Source: Candidatus Zixiibacteriota bacterium (GTDB lineage: Bacteria > Electryoneota > B3-LCP). Taken from it: a stretch of DNA of 47,600 bases. The DNA lies in the NCBI GenBank assembly GCA_003599535.1, contig QZKQ01000015.1, positions 1 through 47,600 of the forward strand, given 5' to 3'. Of this stretch, positions 33,754 to 43,800 are shown piece after piece. The notes beneath the pieces are model-generated. The model had not been told where the DNA came from, did no database searches, and saw only the letters and a list, made by a program, of their open reading frames with translations. How positions within the stretch are numbered: position 1 is the stretch's first letter; each line of letters begins with the position of its first letter. The translations under genes were made by a program, and so were the position numbers.

Positions 33754-33825
33754 GGCTCTCGGCTATCGGCTGTCGGCTCTCGGCTATCGGCTATCGGCTA
33801 TCGGCTCTCGGCTGTCGGCTATCAG
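33754..33825. repeat. Heptameric repeat tract between flgC and fliE
   Basis: About ten consecutive 7-bp units of the form cggctat, cggctgt, cggctct fill the whole gap from the flgC stop to the fliE start region. This is the longest and cleanest of the four heptameric tracts in the window. Confidence 0.75.
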
Positions 33826-34323
33826 CTAAATTTCCAGCGCCTTCTTGTTCATGGCCTTGGCGGCATTCAGGGCGGTGATGTTGGCCTCATACGACCGCGA
33901 GGCGGTGATCAGGTCCGCCATTTCCCGCACCACCTGGACGTCGGGGTAGGCCACCATGCCCTGCTCGTCGGCGTCGGGGTGGTCGGGATCATACACCATG
34001 CGGGGGGAGCCGGATTCCCGGCTGATGACTGCTTCCACCCCCTGCGCCAGACCACGGCGGGCGGAACCGGCGGCCTGCGCCCCCTCGGGATTCAGGCTGC
34101 CGGACAGTTCGGGGCGTTCCTGCCCCGGCCGGACCTGGACGCGCCGGGCCTGCCCCATCACCTCGTGGAAGGTGACCGTCTTGCGCCGGTACGGCCCCCC
34201 ATCAGGGGTGCGGGTGGTCTGGGCGTTGGCCAGGTTCTCGGCGATGGCATCCATCCAGCGGCGGGTGGCGGTCAGCCCGGAGGCGGACATGTCCAGGGCC
34301 GTGAACAGGGATTTGACCGGCAT
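33826..34323 (-). CDS. flgC: FlgC, proximal rod protein
   Basis: 165 residues. The N-terminal rod motif LFTALDMSASGLTATRRWMD and AIAENLANAQTTRTPDGGPY, and the C-terminal EMADLITASRSYEANITALN with AAKAMNKKALEI, identify it. FlgC is one of the proximal rod subunits. It follows flgB with a 3-nt gap. Confidence 0.95.
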   Translation of the reverse strand: MPVKSLFTALDMSASGLTATRRWMDAIAENLANAQTTRTPDGGPYRRKTVTFHEVMGQARRVQVRPGQERPELSGSLNPEGAQAAGSARRGLAQGVEAVISRESGSPRMVYDPDHPDADEQGMVAYPDVQVVREMADLITASRSYEANITALNAAKAMNKKALEI

Positions 34324-34326
34324 GGG

Positions 34327-34746
34327 TTACCTCGTGCCTCGAATGGCCATCTTCAACATTTCGAACTGAGTGTGGGCCAGCTTCACCTGGGCCTCGAAGC
34401 TGATCTGGCTCTGGGCCAAATCGCTCATCTCCTGCTCCGCCACCACGGTTTGGGCTTCGGGGCCGTCTACTTGGGGGTCTGCTTCGCGCACCCGGGACTG
34501 GACCTGGCGGATATCCAGGCCGCCGCCCAGGTGGCGGGGGTCGGTGCGGACCAGAGCCCCGCGCGTGGTCCCCTTATGCAGTTCCCGCGCCAGGTCGGAC
34601 TCGAAATCCACTACCTGCCGGCGGTAACCGGGCGTCTGGGCGTTGGCCAGGTTGGTGGCCACGGATTGCTGGCGGCGGGTCAGGGCGGTCATGCCTTGCG
34701 CCAGCCAGGGGAGCTGGGTTTTGGCGAAGATGAGGTCCTTGATCAT
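34327..34746 (-). CDS. flgB: FlgB, proximal rod protein
   Basis: 139 residues from ATG at 34746. The conserved motif RRQQSVATNLANAQTPGYRR and the C-terminal QISFEAQVKLAHTQFEMLKM fit FlgB. An in-frame ATG at 34794 has a GGGGGA just upstream, but it would lie only about 4 nt into the transcript from the sigma-54 promoter (start near 34798), so the downstream ATG, which also gives the normal family length, is preferred. First gene of the main structural operon. Confidence 0.93.
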   Translation of the reverse strand: MIKDLIFAKTQLPWLAQGMTALTRRQQSVATNLANAQTPGYRRQVVDFESDLARELHKGTTRGALVRTDPRHLGGGLDIRQVQSRVREADPQVDGPEAQTVVAEQEMSDLAQSQISFEAQVKLAHTQFEMLKMAIRGTR

Positions 34747-34808
34747 GAGCGTACCGTCAGGGGTTGGTAGAGTATCCCGGATGGAGTTTTCCATCCATTC
34801 CCCCAAAA

Positions 34809-34824
34809 AGCAAGGTCCGTGCCA
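34809..34824 (-). promoter_or_regulatory. Sigma-54 promoter of the flgB operon
   Basis: The minus strand reads TGGCACGGACCTTGCT, a full match to TGGCACG-N4-TTGC(A/T). The -12 element ends near 34810, predicting transcription from about 34798. It lies between the intrinsic terminator of the sigma-54 activator gene and flgB, so the regulatory genes and the structural operon are separate transcription units. The activator encoded next door is the obvious regulator; its binding sites cannot be read with confidence. Confidence 0.9.
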
Positions 34825-34867
34825 TGGGCCCAACCGGGGATTTCCCGCACAAATCCCCCGGCAGGAA

Positions 34868-34892
34868 ATAAAAATCCCCCGGTGAAGGGGGA
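34868..34892 (-). terminator. Intrinsic terminator after the flrC-like gene
   Basis: On the minus strand a TCCCCC / GGGGGA stem with a 6-nt loop (arms 34887-34892 and 34875-34880) is followed at once by TTTTTAT. It lies 160 nt past the stop of the sigma-54 activator. Apart from this and the promoter, the 305-bp gap 34747-35051 shows no gene. Confidence 0.8.
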
Positions 34893-35051
34893 AAGAAGGT
34901 TCTGCACGCGCGGCAATTTTGTCCGGGAAAGGAAAGCCGCCGGAAAGCGCTTCGCTCTCCCCTGGGGACCGCGACGCGGCAGTTCCGGCGGCAAGAGGTT
35001 TGGCGGGGGCTCCGGCGGCGGAAGTTTCTCCGGCCGGCTTCCGCCTCCCGG

Positions 35052-36434
<1,383 letters not shown>

Positions 36435-36482
36435 GGTTTTCCCCCAGGATGCGGTCGGTTAGTGGCGTTCCTTGAAGACAGA

Positions 36483-37724
36483 CTACAGGATGGGCAGGAT
36501 GACGGTGAACAGCGCCCCACCCCCTTCGGGCGCCGTGTACTCCACCCTGCCGCGGTGCAGTTCGGCAATTTTCTTGACGTTGGCCAAACCCAGGCCGGTG
36601 CCCTGCACTTTGGTGGTAAAGAATGGATTGAACATTTTGTCCTGCGCTTCCGGCGGCACGCCCGGGCCGAAGTCGCGCACGAACAGGCGGACTTCGTTGG
36701 CCAGGGGCTGGCTGCGGTAACCGGCCACGGCCTCGCCCCGGCCGTCTCCGGCTTCGCCGGCGTTTTTCAACAGGTTCAGGAGCAACTGTTTGATCTTCTC
36801 CCCGTCAATTTTGGCGGGGCAGGGTTCGGCGGGGAAGTCGCGGCGCACGCGGAATCCCTCCATGCCCGCTTCCGCCAGGGCGATGGCCTGCTCAAAGACC
36901 GGCTCCAGCGGCTGGCGGATAAATTCCCCCTGGGCTTCCTGGGTCAGGATCAACAGGTTGGAAGCGATACGGTCCAGGGAATCCACCCCTTCGATGATGC
37001 GGCTGACCATGCGCCGCCCGGAGTGGCTTTCCTCCAGGTCTTCGGCCAGCAGCCCGGCGAAACCCTTGATCCCGGCCAGCGGGTTGCGCAGTTCGTGAGC
37101 CACCTGGGCAGCCATCTCCCCCAGCGCAGCCAGGGTCTTCTGGTGCAGCATGCGGCGTTCCAGAGCCCGCACCTGCGACAGATCCTCGATGGTCTCCACC
37201 ACGCCGATGCGTTCCCCGGCGGTGGAGGCGACCCAGGAGGAGGAGCTTTTCACGCTGATGGTCCCGCCGCCCCGGGCCGGCAGTTCGCGTTCCATTCCGG
37301 CCACCGGGGTACCGGTGACCAGGGTGCTGACCAGGGGGGCCCCTTCCCCCAGGTCCCCGGCGAACAGATCGTGGTAGTTGCGCCCGATGACTTCTGCCGC
37401 CGTCCAACCGGTCAGGTCTTCGGCGGTGCGGTTGAAGATGGTGATGCGCCCTTCCAGGTCGGCGGCGATGACTCCCGAGCCGATGGAGGCCAGGATGTCT
37501 TCCAGGTAGCGGTGGGCGCGGTCCAGTTGGCGGTTCTTGTCGGCCAGTTGGCGGTTGGTGTCCTCCAACTGCCGGGCCAGCTCCCCGGCGGCGGCTTCCA
37601 GGCGGCGGTAAGCCTGGCTCAGGGCCGTGGTGCTGCGGTTGAAATACTGGAACGCCTCCACCAGAGCCATCAGCTCCGGGTCGGATTTGGGGGCATGGAC
37701 CGCGGGAGGTCCGGACATGGGCAT
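36483..37724 (-). CDS. FlrB/FleS-like PAS histidine kinase
   Basis: 413 residues. An N-terminal helical/coiled-coil region (~15-75, LARQLEDTNRQLADKNRQLD), a PAS domain (~75-185, SGVIAADLEGRITIFNRTAE), HisKA with VAHELRNPLAGIKGFAGLL (His210), and HATPase_c with N box (LLLNLLKNAGEAG), G1 (RDFGPGVPPE), F box (MFNPFFTTK) and G2 (GTGLGL). There is no transmembrane segment, so it senses a cytoplasmic cue, as FlrB/FleS kinases do when reading assembly of the early basal body. It is the first gene of the regulatory pair, facing the repeat-rich spacer. Confidence 0.9.
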   Translation of the reverse strand: MPMSGPPAVHAPKSDPELMALVEAFQYFNRSTTALSQAYRRLEAAAGELARQLEDTNRQLADKNRQLDRAHRYLEDILASIGSGVIAADLEGRITIFNRTAEDLTGWTAAEVIGRNYHDLFAGDLGEGAPLVSTLVTGTPVAGMERELPARGGGTISVKSSSSWVASTAGERIGVVETIEDLSQVRALERRMLHQKTLAALGEMAAQVAHELRNPLAGIKGFAGLLAEDLEESHSGRRMVSRIIEGVDSLDRIASNLLILTQEAQGEFIRQPLEPVFEQAIALAEAGMEGFRVRRDFPAEPCPAKIDGEKIKQLLLNLLKNAGEAGDGRGEAVAGYRSQPLANEVRLFVRDFGPGVPPEAQDKMFNPFFTTKVQGTGLGLANVKKIAELHRGRVEYTAPEGGGALFTVILPIL

Positions 37725-37815
37725 GGTTTCGGATCATCCTCCCGGAGCGGAACGGGAGGCACAGACGGAATTTTTTCTTCAAGCTAATATATAAGCAAAT
37801 TGCAGCGGAAGCAAA

Positions 37816-37831
37816 CAATTCTTCCGAATTG
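37816..37831. repeat. Palindrome upstream of the flrB-like gene
   Basis: CAATTC-ttcc-GAATTG, a perfect 6-bp inverted repeat with a 4-nt centre, 92 nt upstream of the kinase start. It borders an AT-rich stretch (37772-37801) that is the most promoter-like part of the spacer on the minus strand (TTGTTT and TTATAT hexamers with an 18-nt spacer). It could be an operator; the evidence is weak. Confidence 0.35.
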
Positions 37832-37832
37832 T

Positions 37833-37914
37833 GGAGGGGTGGGGGGAGGAAGGGAAAAGGAAAAATGAGAATGGAAAGAGGGAAGAATGGAAAGAGGGAA
37901 AGATGGAGGGTGGG
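37833..37914. repeat. Homopurine tract with a 16-bp tandem duplication
   Basis: About 80 bases are almost purely G and A on the plus strand, interrupted only by single T residues. It contains two identical adjacent 16-mers gaatggaaagagggaa (37869-37884 and 37885-37900). Such tracts can form triplex DNA or slip during replication. Confidence 0.6.
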
Positions 37915-37933
37915 ACAGACATTCTTGTCTGTC
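37914..37933. repeat. Hairpin repeat gacagaca/tgtctgtc (family C), copy 1
   Basis: A perfect 8-bp stem with a ttct loop, followed by cggtgggatagac. A related copy with compensating changes is at 38132-38151 (taggca-ttcc-tgcct). The two flank the larger REP-like element at 37985-38111. Confidence 0.6.
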
Positions 37934-37984
37934 GGTGGGATAGACACTGGTCACATGGTGCTTGGTGCTTGATGCTTGCCCGAC

Positions 37985-38111
37985 AGTGTCATTGCGAGGC
38001 CCGCAAGGGCCGAAGCAATCTCGACCGCCGGGTTTTGCTTCACCCGTACTGCCAAGGCTCTGGGCTTGAGATTGCTTCGCCCGCTGAAAATCGCGGGCTC
38101 GCAATGACACT
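37985..38111. repeat. Paired REP-like element (family A)
   Basis: Two inverted REP arms, agtgtcattgcgag...cgaagcaatctc (37985-38022) and gagattgcttcg...ctcgcaatgacact (38068-38111), enclose a 45-bp centre. The inner stem of the left arm is ggcccgcaagggcc. The right arm is nearly identical to the units amplified inside fliK. Layout resembles a BIME: two palindromes head to head. Confidence 0.75.
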
Positions 38112-38131
38112 CTCTGGGCTGGAGTCGGTGG

Positions 38132-38190
38132 GATAGGCATTCCTGCCTGTCGGCGATTTGGAAGGCCACCACTAAGGGCCACTGCGTGGC
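38132..38190. repeat. Family C copy 2 and family B copy
   Basis: 38132-38151 is a second ttcc-loop hairpin of family C. At 38173-38190 the core taagggccactgcgtggc of family B appears, flanked by ggccac (38164) and gtggcc (38199-38204), again complementary but different from the flanks at 8149-8260. Apart from repeats and the gene remnant at 38325-38438, the 935-bp spacer 37725-38659 contains no gene I can support. Confidence 0.5.
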
Positions 38191-38324
38191 GCTTCGTCGT
38201 GGCCAGAGGGGTGTAGGGGCGATGCATCTGCCCGGAAGAGGCCGCAAAGGATCGTCACGGCTTCATTCGCTTCCGAAGGCAGCCTCATTCGACCCGGGGC
38301 GCAGATGCTTCGCCCAAGAACGAC

Positions 38325-38438
38325 ATGGCAGCCATCCCGGCGACCTTCGACGTGGCGGGGCTGGCTTCGGGGGTGTACCTGGTGCGGATGGAGGCGGGGG
38401 GCTTTACTCAGACGCAGAAGCTCATTCTGCTGAAGTAA
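38325..38438 (+). pseudogene. Remnant of a T9SS cargo C-terminal tail
   Basis: A 37-codon frame ending in TAA reads MAAIPATFDVAGLASGVYLV then RMEAGGFTQTQKLILLK. This is the last third of a T9SS type A sorting domain: the (D/G)LASGVYL turn, RMEAGG strand and a terminal hydrophobic stretch ending in Lys. The upstream frame continues without any recognisable YPNPFN part or body of a gene, and repeats abut it, so this is the 3' stump of a deleted cargo gene. It could be translated only if a start happened to exist; no ribosome binding site is visible. Confidence 0.7.
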
Positions 38439-38583
38439 CTTTGCAACTTTTCAACCTTCATACTTTCGAACCAAAGAAGAGGGTACGCCGTCCGCTGTAT
38501 GCTTTTTTCCTTCGGATCCCCGTTTTCGCCTCTGCGTTCCCGCAGCAAACCGGCCAAAATCTGCGCCCGGCACGAAAAATGTC

Positions 38584-38612
38584 TTGACATTGCCGTATTT
38601 TATCCTTATAAT
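38584..38612 (+). promoter_or_regulatory. Sigma-70 promoter for the T9SS cargo gene
   Basis: TTGACA (38584-38589), a 17-bp spacer and TATAAT (38607-38612): a perfect consensus promoter, predicting a transcript start near 38619 and a ~40-nt leader. The -10 lies within the palindrome ccttata-a-tataagg (38604-38618), which may also be an operator. Confidence 0.85.
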
Positions 38613-38659
38613 ATAAGGAATCCTGCATTCCATGCCACGTTCACTGCTGCGAGGGCGCC

Positions 38660-40618
38660 ATGCGAAGACGAAGCGGTTGGAAATCACTGGTGTTGGCGGG
38701 TCTGGCCGCCGCGGTCGCCGCGGCGCTGCTGGGGGCGCCGGCCGGGGCGGTTTGGCACAACGTGCTGGTGGAGCACTTCTCCGGCTCCGCCGTGCAATGG
38801 AACACGGTGGCCCCCTGGGGCAACTGGGCCGTGTACCCTCCCACCGGCAGCAGTGGCCCCCCCTGGACCTGGGGCGTCACTGACTACATCTACAAAGTCA
38901 ACAACCTTGACGAGCAGAGCCTGTGGTGTTGCGGCAAGCCGCCCACCCTGGACCCGGAGTTCAACACCTATCCCACCAACATGGGCGCCTGGGTCAAGTG
39001 GGGCCCGTTCAGCCTGGCCCAGGCGGTGGCCGCCCGGGCTTACTTCTGGTACTACATCGAATCCGAACCGATCCAGGATTTCCTGCGCTGGGGCGCTTAC
39101 AACCAGAATCAGTGGAACATGTTCCCCGCCGACACCGTCAGCGGCGTCCCGCCCCAGCAATGGCACAACAAGACCATGGAATTCGACAGCCTGGGCATGG
39201 GCGGATCGGTCAGCCTGCTGGGGCAAAACACCGTCTGGCTGCTGTTCCACTTCCAGAGTGACGGCGACCTGCTCCGCGACATGGGCGCCTTCATTGACGA
39301 GGTGACCATCTCCTGGGATGACGGCACCATTGACCTGGAGGCGGAACAGGTCAGCATTGCCCGCCTCGATTCCACCTCCATAGTGCAGCCCTTCATCGGG
39401 GACTCGGTGCGCTTCCGCTTCCTCTGGTCGGTGGAAGGATCCGGCGTCACCCCGCCCTTCGATATTACCTGTGCGGTGGACGGCAACGTCATCTACACCG
39501 AGCGGCGCACCGCGGCCATCGGCGGGTCGGGGTATTCCACCTACGAGACCTTCAGCAGCCCCTGGCAGGCCGTCGCCGACACCCACGGCGTGGTCTGGAC
39601 CCTGGACACTCAGAACGAAATTGCCGAAGCCCGCGAAGATAACAACGTGGGTTCCCTGACCTTTCAGCCGATCCCGCCCAACGTGCCCCCCTGGATCGAA
39701 GTGCTGCGCCCCACCTGGGGAGATACCGCCGGCAGCAGCTTCGTCATCCGCTGGATTGACGAAGATCCCGACAACAACGCCCACATCAGCCTGTTCTGGA
39801 ACATTGACTCGGTGGGCACCGGCGTCCTCATCCCCGGCGCCGTCGGCATTGATGAAGACGATGAAGCCGACAGCTTCCTGTGGAACGTCAGCCAGGTGCT
39901 GGAAGGCCCGGTCTGGGTGTATGCCGTGATCGAAGACGGCTTCACCCCCACCAGCGACTACAGCCCCGGGCCGCTAATCGTGGATCACAGTTGGGGTATC
40001 AACGTACCGCCGGCCATCACCCTGCTCACCCCCGTCATGGGCGATACCGCCGACAGCGAATTCTGGATCAAGTGGACCGATTCCGACCCCGACGACGACG
40101 CCCTGATCAACCTTTACTGGGACAACAACAACACCGGAACCAACGGCACTCCCATCCCCGGAGCCGCGGGGCTGCACGAGGATTCCGATTGCGACAGCTT
40201 CCTGTGGGACGTTTCCGGGATGCTGGAGATGGGAGTGTGGGTGTACGCCAAGATCCAGGATGAAGGCAGCCCGGTGTTCGACTACAGTCCCGGCCTGCTG
40301 GTCATTGACCACACCGCCGGCCTGCCCGGATGGCAGACGGAAGCCGGGACGCCCGGCGGATTCGCCCTGGGAAGCGTCTACCCCAATCCGTTCAACTCCG
40401 AGGCAGTGATTTCCTTCAGCCTGCCGCACCCCTCCCAGGCCACCCTGCGGATTTACGATTCCCTGGGACGGGTACGGGAAACGATCTTCACGGGCCAGGC
40501 GCCGGCGGGATACCATCAGGTGGCTTGGCGGCCGATGGACCTGCCTTCGGGCCTCTACCTGGTGGAGCTGCAGGCCGGCGGCCAGACCTTCCGCACCAAG
40601 GCGGTATACATGAAATAG
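38660..40618 (+). CDS. Secreted multidomain protein with T9SS sorting domain
   Basis: 652 residues. A signal peptide (~1-30, ending GAPAGA), a Trp-rich N-terminal beta domain (~31-215), a CARDB-like domain (~220-338, with LDTQNEIAEAREDNNVGSLT), two tandem ~105-residue Ig-like repeats (~343-448 and ~452-558; each starts PP.I..L.P..GDTA and ends YSPG.L.VDH), and a C-terminal T9SS domain (~565-652: LGSVYPNPFNSEAVISFSL ... LPSGLYLVELQAGG, ending in Lys). It would cross the outer membrane by T9SS and stay on the surface or be released. Substrate unknown; the N-terminal region could bind carbohydrate. It is the only intact gene on the plus strand and has its own promoter. Confidence 0.88.
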   Translation: MRRRSGWKSLVLAGLAAAVAAALLGAPAGAVWHNVLVEHFSGSAVQWNTVAPWGNWAVYPPTGSSGPPWTWGVTDYIYKVNNLDEQSLWCCGKPPTLDPEFNTYPTNMGAWVKWGPFSLAQAVAARAYFWYYIESEPIQDFLRWGAYNQNQWNMFPADTVSGVPPQQWHNKTMEFDSLGMGGSVSLLGQNTVWLLFHFQSDGDLLRDMGAFIDEVTISWDDGTIDLEAEQVSIARLDSTSIVQPFIGDSVRFRFLWSVEGSGVTPPFDITCAVDGNVIYTERRTAAIGGSGYSTYETFSSPWQAVADTHGVVWTLDTQNEIAEAREDNNVGSLTFQPIPPNVPPWIEVLRPTWGDTAGSSFVIRWIDEDPDNNAHISLFWNIDSVGTGVLIPGAVGIDEDDEADSFLWNVSQVLEGPVWVYAVIEDGFTPTSDYSPGPLIVDHSWGINVPPAITLLTPVMGDTADSEFWIKWTDSDPDDDALINLYWDNNNTGTNGTPIPGAAGLHEDSDCDSFLWDVSGMLEMGVWVYAKIQDEGSPVFDYSPGLLVIDHTAGLPGWQTEAGTPGGFALGSVYPNPFNSEAVISFSLPHPSQATLRIYDSLGRVRETIFTGQAPAGYHQVAWRPMDLPSGLYLVELQAGGQTFRTKAVYMK

Positions 40619-40646
40619 CCCCACCGCGGCAGCGCGGCGTGGAGTA

Positions 40647-40801
40647 AAACAGAGACTGTCCCCCAAGACACATACAGTGTCATTGCGAACCTGACTGCAG
40701 TCGGGTGCAGCAATCTCAACCGGTCGGGTTTTGAGATGGCTTGGCCCCGAGGGGCTCGCAATGACACTGTTCAGTTTGTCCCTGGGGGACAGTCTCTGTT
40801 T
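40647..40801. repeat. Nested palindromic element between convergent genes
   Basis: Outer arms aaacagagactgtccccca (40647-40665) and tgggggacagtctctgttt (40783-40801) are a perfect 19-bp inverted repeat. Nested inside is a family A REP pair, cagtgtcattgcga (40675) to tcgcaatgacactg (40769), with inner centres ctgactgcagtcgg and ccccgagggg. It fills the 201-bp gap between two convergent genes; both strands read out of the stem into a short T run, so it may end transcription from both sides. Confidence 0.75.
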
Positions 40802-40819
40802 ATGTTTGCCGGTGAAGCG

Positions 40820-43800
40820 TCAGCGGATCCGGGCCATCCTCTCCACCTTCTCGGCCTGCTGATCGCCGCTGCGGGCGATGACCTTGTACAAGTAGGCGCC
40901 GTTGGACAGGGGGTCGCCCTGCTCATCCCGGCCGTCCCACTCGGCCACATTATAGCCGGAGGCGCCCGAAACCCTCAGGGTGCGGATCAACTTGCCCGCG
41001 ACCGTGTAGATCTTGATGGTCACCTGGGCCGGCTGGGTCAGTTCGAAGGCGAAACTGGTCTCGTCGTGGAAGGGGTTGGGGTAATTCAGGGGCCGGTCCA
41101 GGATGCGCAGCTCGTCGCTGATCTGGAAGTTGGCCGTGGCCACCGTAGGCCCCTGGAGGAAGAAATCGGCCATGGCCATGCGGAACTGCCATTCCCCCGC
41201 CGCCAGGCTGTCCTCGTAGGCGAGCTGGAAGCGCTGTCCCAGCGAATCCACGGGGAAGAAGGCAAAATCGAACCCCGGCGGGGCCGACGAGTCCGCCTCC
41301 CAGGTCCAGGTCCAGGCGGTGTCCACCGGGAAACCCCGCGCATCGGCCAGGTGGATCAGTTCCAGCGACAGGCTGGAATGGTCCAGCATGGTGGAATCAA
41401 ACACCTCGCAGGTAAAGCGCACGGGGTTGGCCACCAGGCCTCCGCCGCTCCCCGGCCCGCCCGTGTCGAAGGTGATGCTGATCTGCGGCGGGGTGTTGTC
41501 CAGGGTGTCGGCCGGGTTGGGGTCTTCCCAGGCGAAGGTGCCGCCGGGGTCGCCCAGGAGGACGAAGGTGCGGATCATTTCACCGGGGTCAAACCCATGG
41601 AGGGCGAAGTAATTCCACTTGGCTGCGGTGAAGGCTTCCCCCAGGGTGGGGGGCGGCAGGGAATCGGGCCGGTCGAAGAGAGCCTGGAAGAAGCAATCGT
41701 TCATGCTCCGGTTGGTGTACAGGTAACCGACCGCGGCGTTGGCGCAGTAGGCGATGGCTCCGCCGCCGGGATGCAGGATGAAGGCTTCTCCGAACCCGTA
41801 GGTATTGGAGAACACCCCGGTGAAGCAGGAATAGGCCTGCACCAGGGGCAGTTTGAGGCCGTTGGTGAGCTGCGCGATCTCCGGCTGCTGCAGGGTGACC
41901 CACATCTGGTTGCCGGCGTGCCCCACGTAATTGACGCAGGCCGCGCCCAGATTGAGATATTCGATCAGGTCCTGACTGTTGCCCTGGTACTGTTCGAAGC
42001 CCGCGGAGGGGTTGGCGTAGACCCGCGGGGGATCGTACCAGGAGGGCAGGTACTTTTCGATGATCGCCTGGACGGTGGTGTCCATGTAGATGCCGTCATC
42101 TTCCGGATTGGCGGCGCCGTTGGAGAAGATGATCTGGGACCGCCAGTAGCCGGGTAGCGGCTGGGCGTAAGCCAGGGTCTTCTGGATCAGGGTGCTCAGT
42201 TGCTCTTCGTCGTTTACCGGGAAACGCCCCAGGTACAGCTCCGGAAGGAAATCGCTGGTGACGTCGGAGAACCAGTTGTCGGAGGCGGTTTCCCCCTGCT
42301 TGTAGGTCATAATGGCATGCGTGGGCAGGAAATCCTGGTAGGGCAGGGCATCATAGTTCCGGTAATCCCACGAAGCGTCCCCCACGAGCAGCACGTAGGC
42401 GGGCGCCGGCGGCGCATAGTTGTGATAGGCGTGCTGCAGGAAGTCGAAAATGGCCTGGTCGCTCTTCAGCCCGGCGTTGAATTCGTCGTAAATATCCCCC
42501 ACCTTGACGCGCTGCACCCGCAAACCCCGCCCCTGGTAATGGCTCACCAGCGGCGCCAGCCCCTCGTAGAAAGCCTCGTGCGTGATGATGAGGTAATCAA
42601 CCCCCAGCGCGGCCAGATTATTCCAATCGAAGGGTTCGTCGTACACGATGCTGTCGGGCCGCAGCCAGGCGCCGCGCCCGGCCACGCAGTAATGCGTGGT
42701 GTCGGAGGCGGAATCCTGGAAGGCCAGTTGCCCGCCTTGGTAGGTGAAATCCACCAGGCGCTCGGCGCGAGTCAGGTTCCACAGCTCGACCTGGGCATTC
42801 TGCAGGCCGGTCAATTGGTAGCGCAGCCAGCCGTGGCCCATATCCTGGGGGCTCTGGAACGCCAGGGTGTCGTTGTACACGTGGTAGTTGCGCCAGTAGT
42901 CAACCCGCAGCCAATCCAGGAAGAAGGAATTGGCCGGCATGAAGGGAACCGGGGGCGCTTCGAAGACGATGTCGTTGGGGCCGTTGGGGGTGATCTGGTT
43001 CCAGGGGACCGTGCCGGAGGCCACGATGTGTTCCTGGGTGTCGAAGGTCATGTCCACCACGGTCTGGCCGTTCCACTTGATCAGGGCGCGGTGGTCGGGA
43101 TTAAGGGAATCGTTAAAGGTGTAGCCCGCCAGGCCGGCGGTGATCTGGGCGTCACGGCCCGCCTGGATCACGTGCCCGGGCAGGCTGTCGGTGACGGACA
43201 ACTGCGGTTCAAAGTTGGAATCCAGGCGGTGCCACATCCAGTGATCCACGGGCTCGATCAGGGAGGCGAAGCCGAACTTTTCGTACAGGGTGTCCACTTC
43301 CACCCGGCGGCTGGCCTGGTAGGCGCCGGCCAGCACGGCCGAACCCGGCGCGGCTGACCGCTGCCCCAGGCGCAGGCCCGGGGATCCGCCCCAATCCAGC
43401 CAGTACACGTTGGCCCGGGTGAACAGGTTCTGATCGGTGTAGGTGCCGCGGGCGTACTCACCGTAAAACAGCACGTAGTCGTCAGGGTCGAACTGCCCGT
43501 CCGCTTCCCCCGCCACCCACAGGGGGAGTTGTTCCAGGACGGCGCTGCCGGGGGTGGCGCGGCCGTGGAGCTTCAGGGTGCGGGGGTCCAGGCCCGAAGG
43601 GTCAATGCCTGCTGCCAGCAGGTCGGCGTAGGGGATCTGGTGCAGGCCGTCATGGCTGACCATGACCTTGTACTGGCCGTAGGACTGGTCGGGGCGCGGG
43701 GGCAGGGGAGCCGCTTTTTCCTGCCATGCACGGGCCGCCTCGTAGTTCAGGAGCGACTGGCGGGCCAGGGATTCGCCGTGCGGATCGGGCAACAGTTGGC

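Noticed and set aside
37985-38111. CRISPR-like appearance of repeated short palindromes
   Set aside because: Repeats are inverted pairs of differing length without regular spacers, and no cas gene is present.
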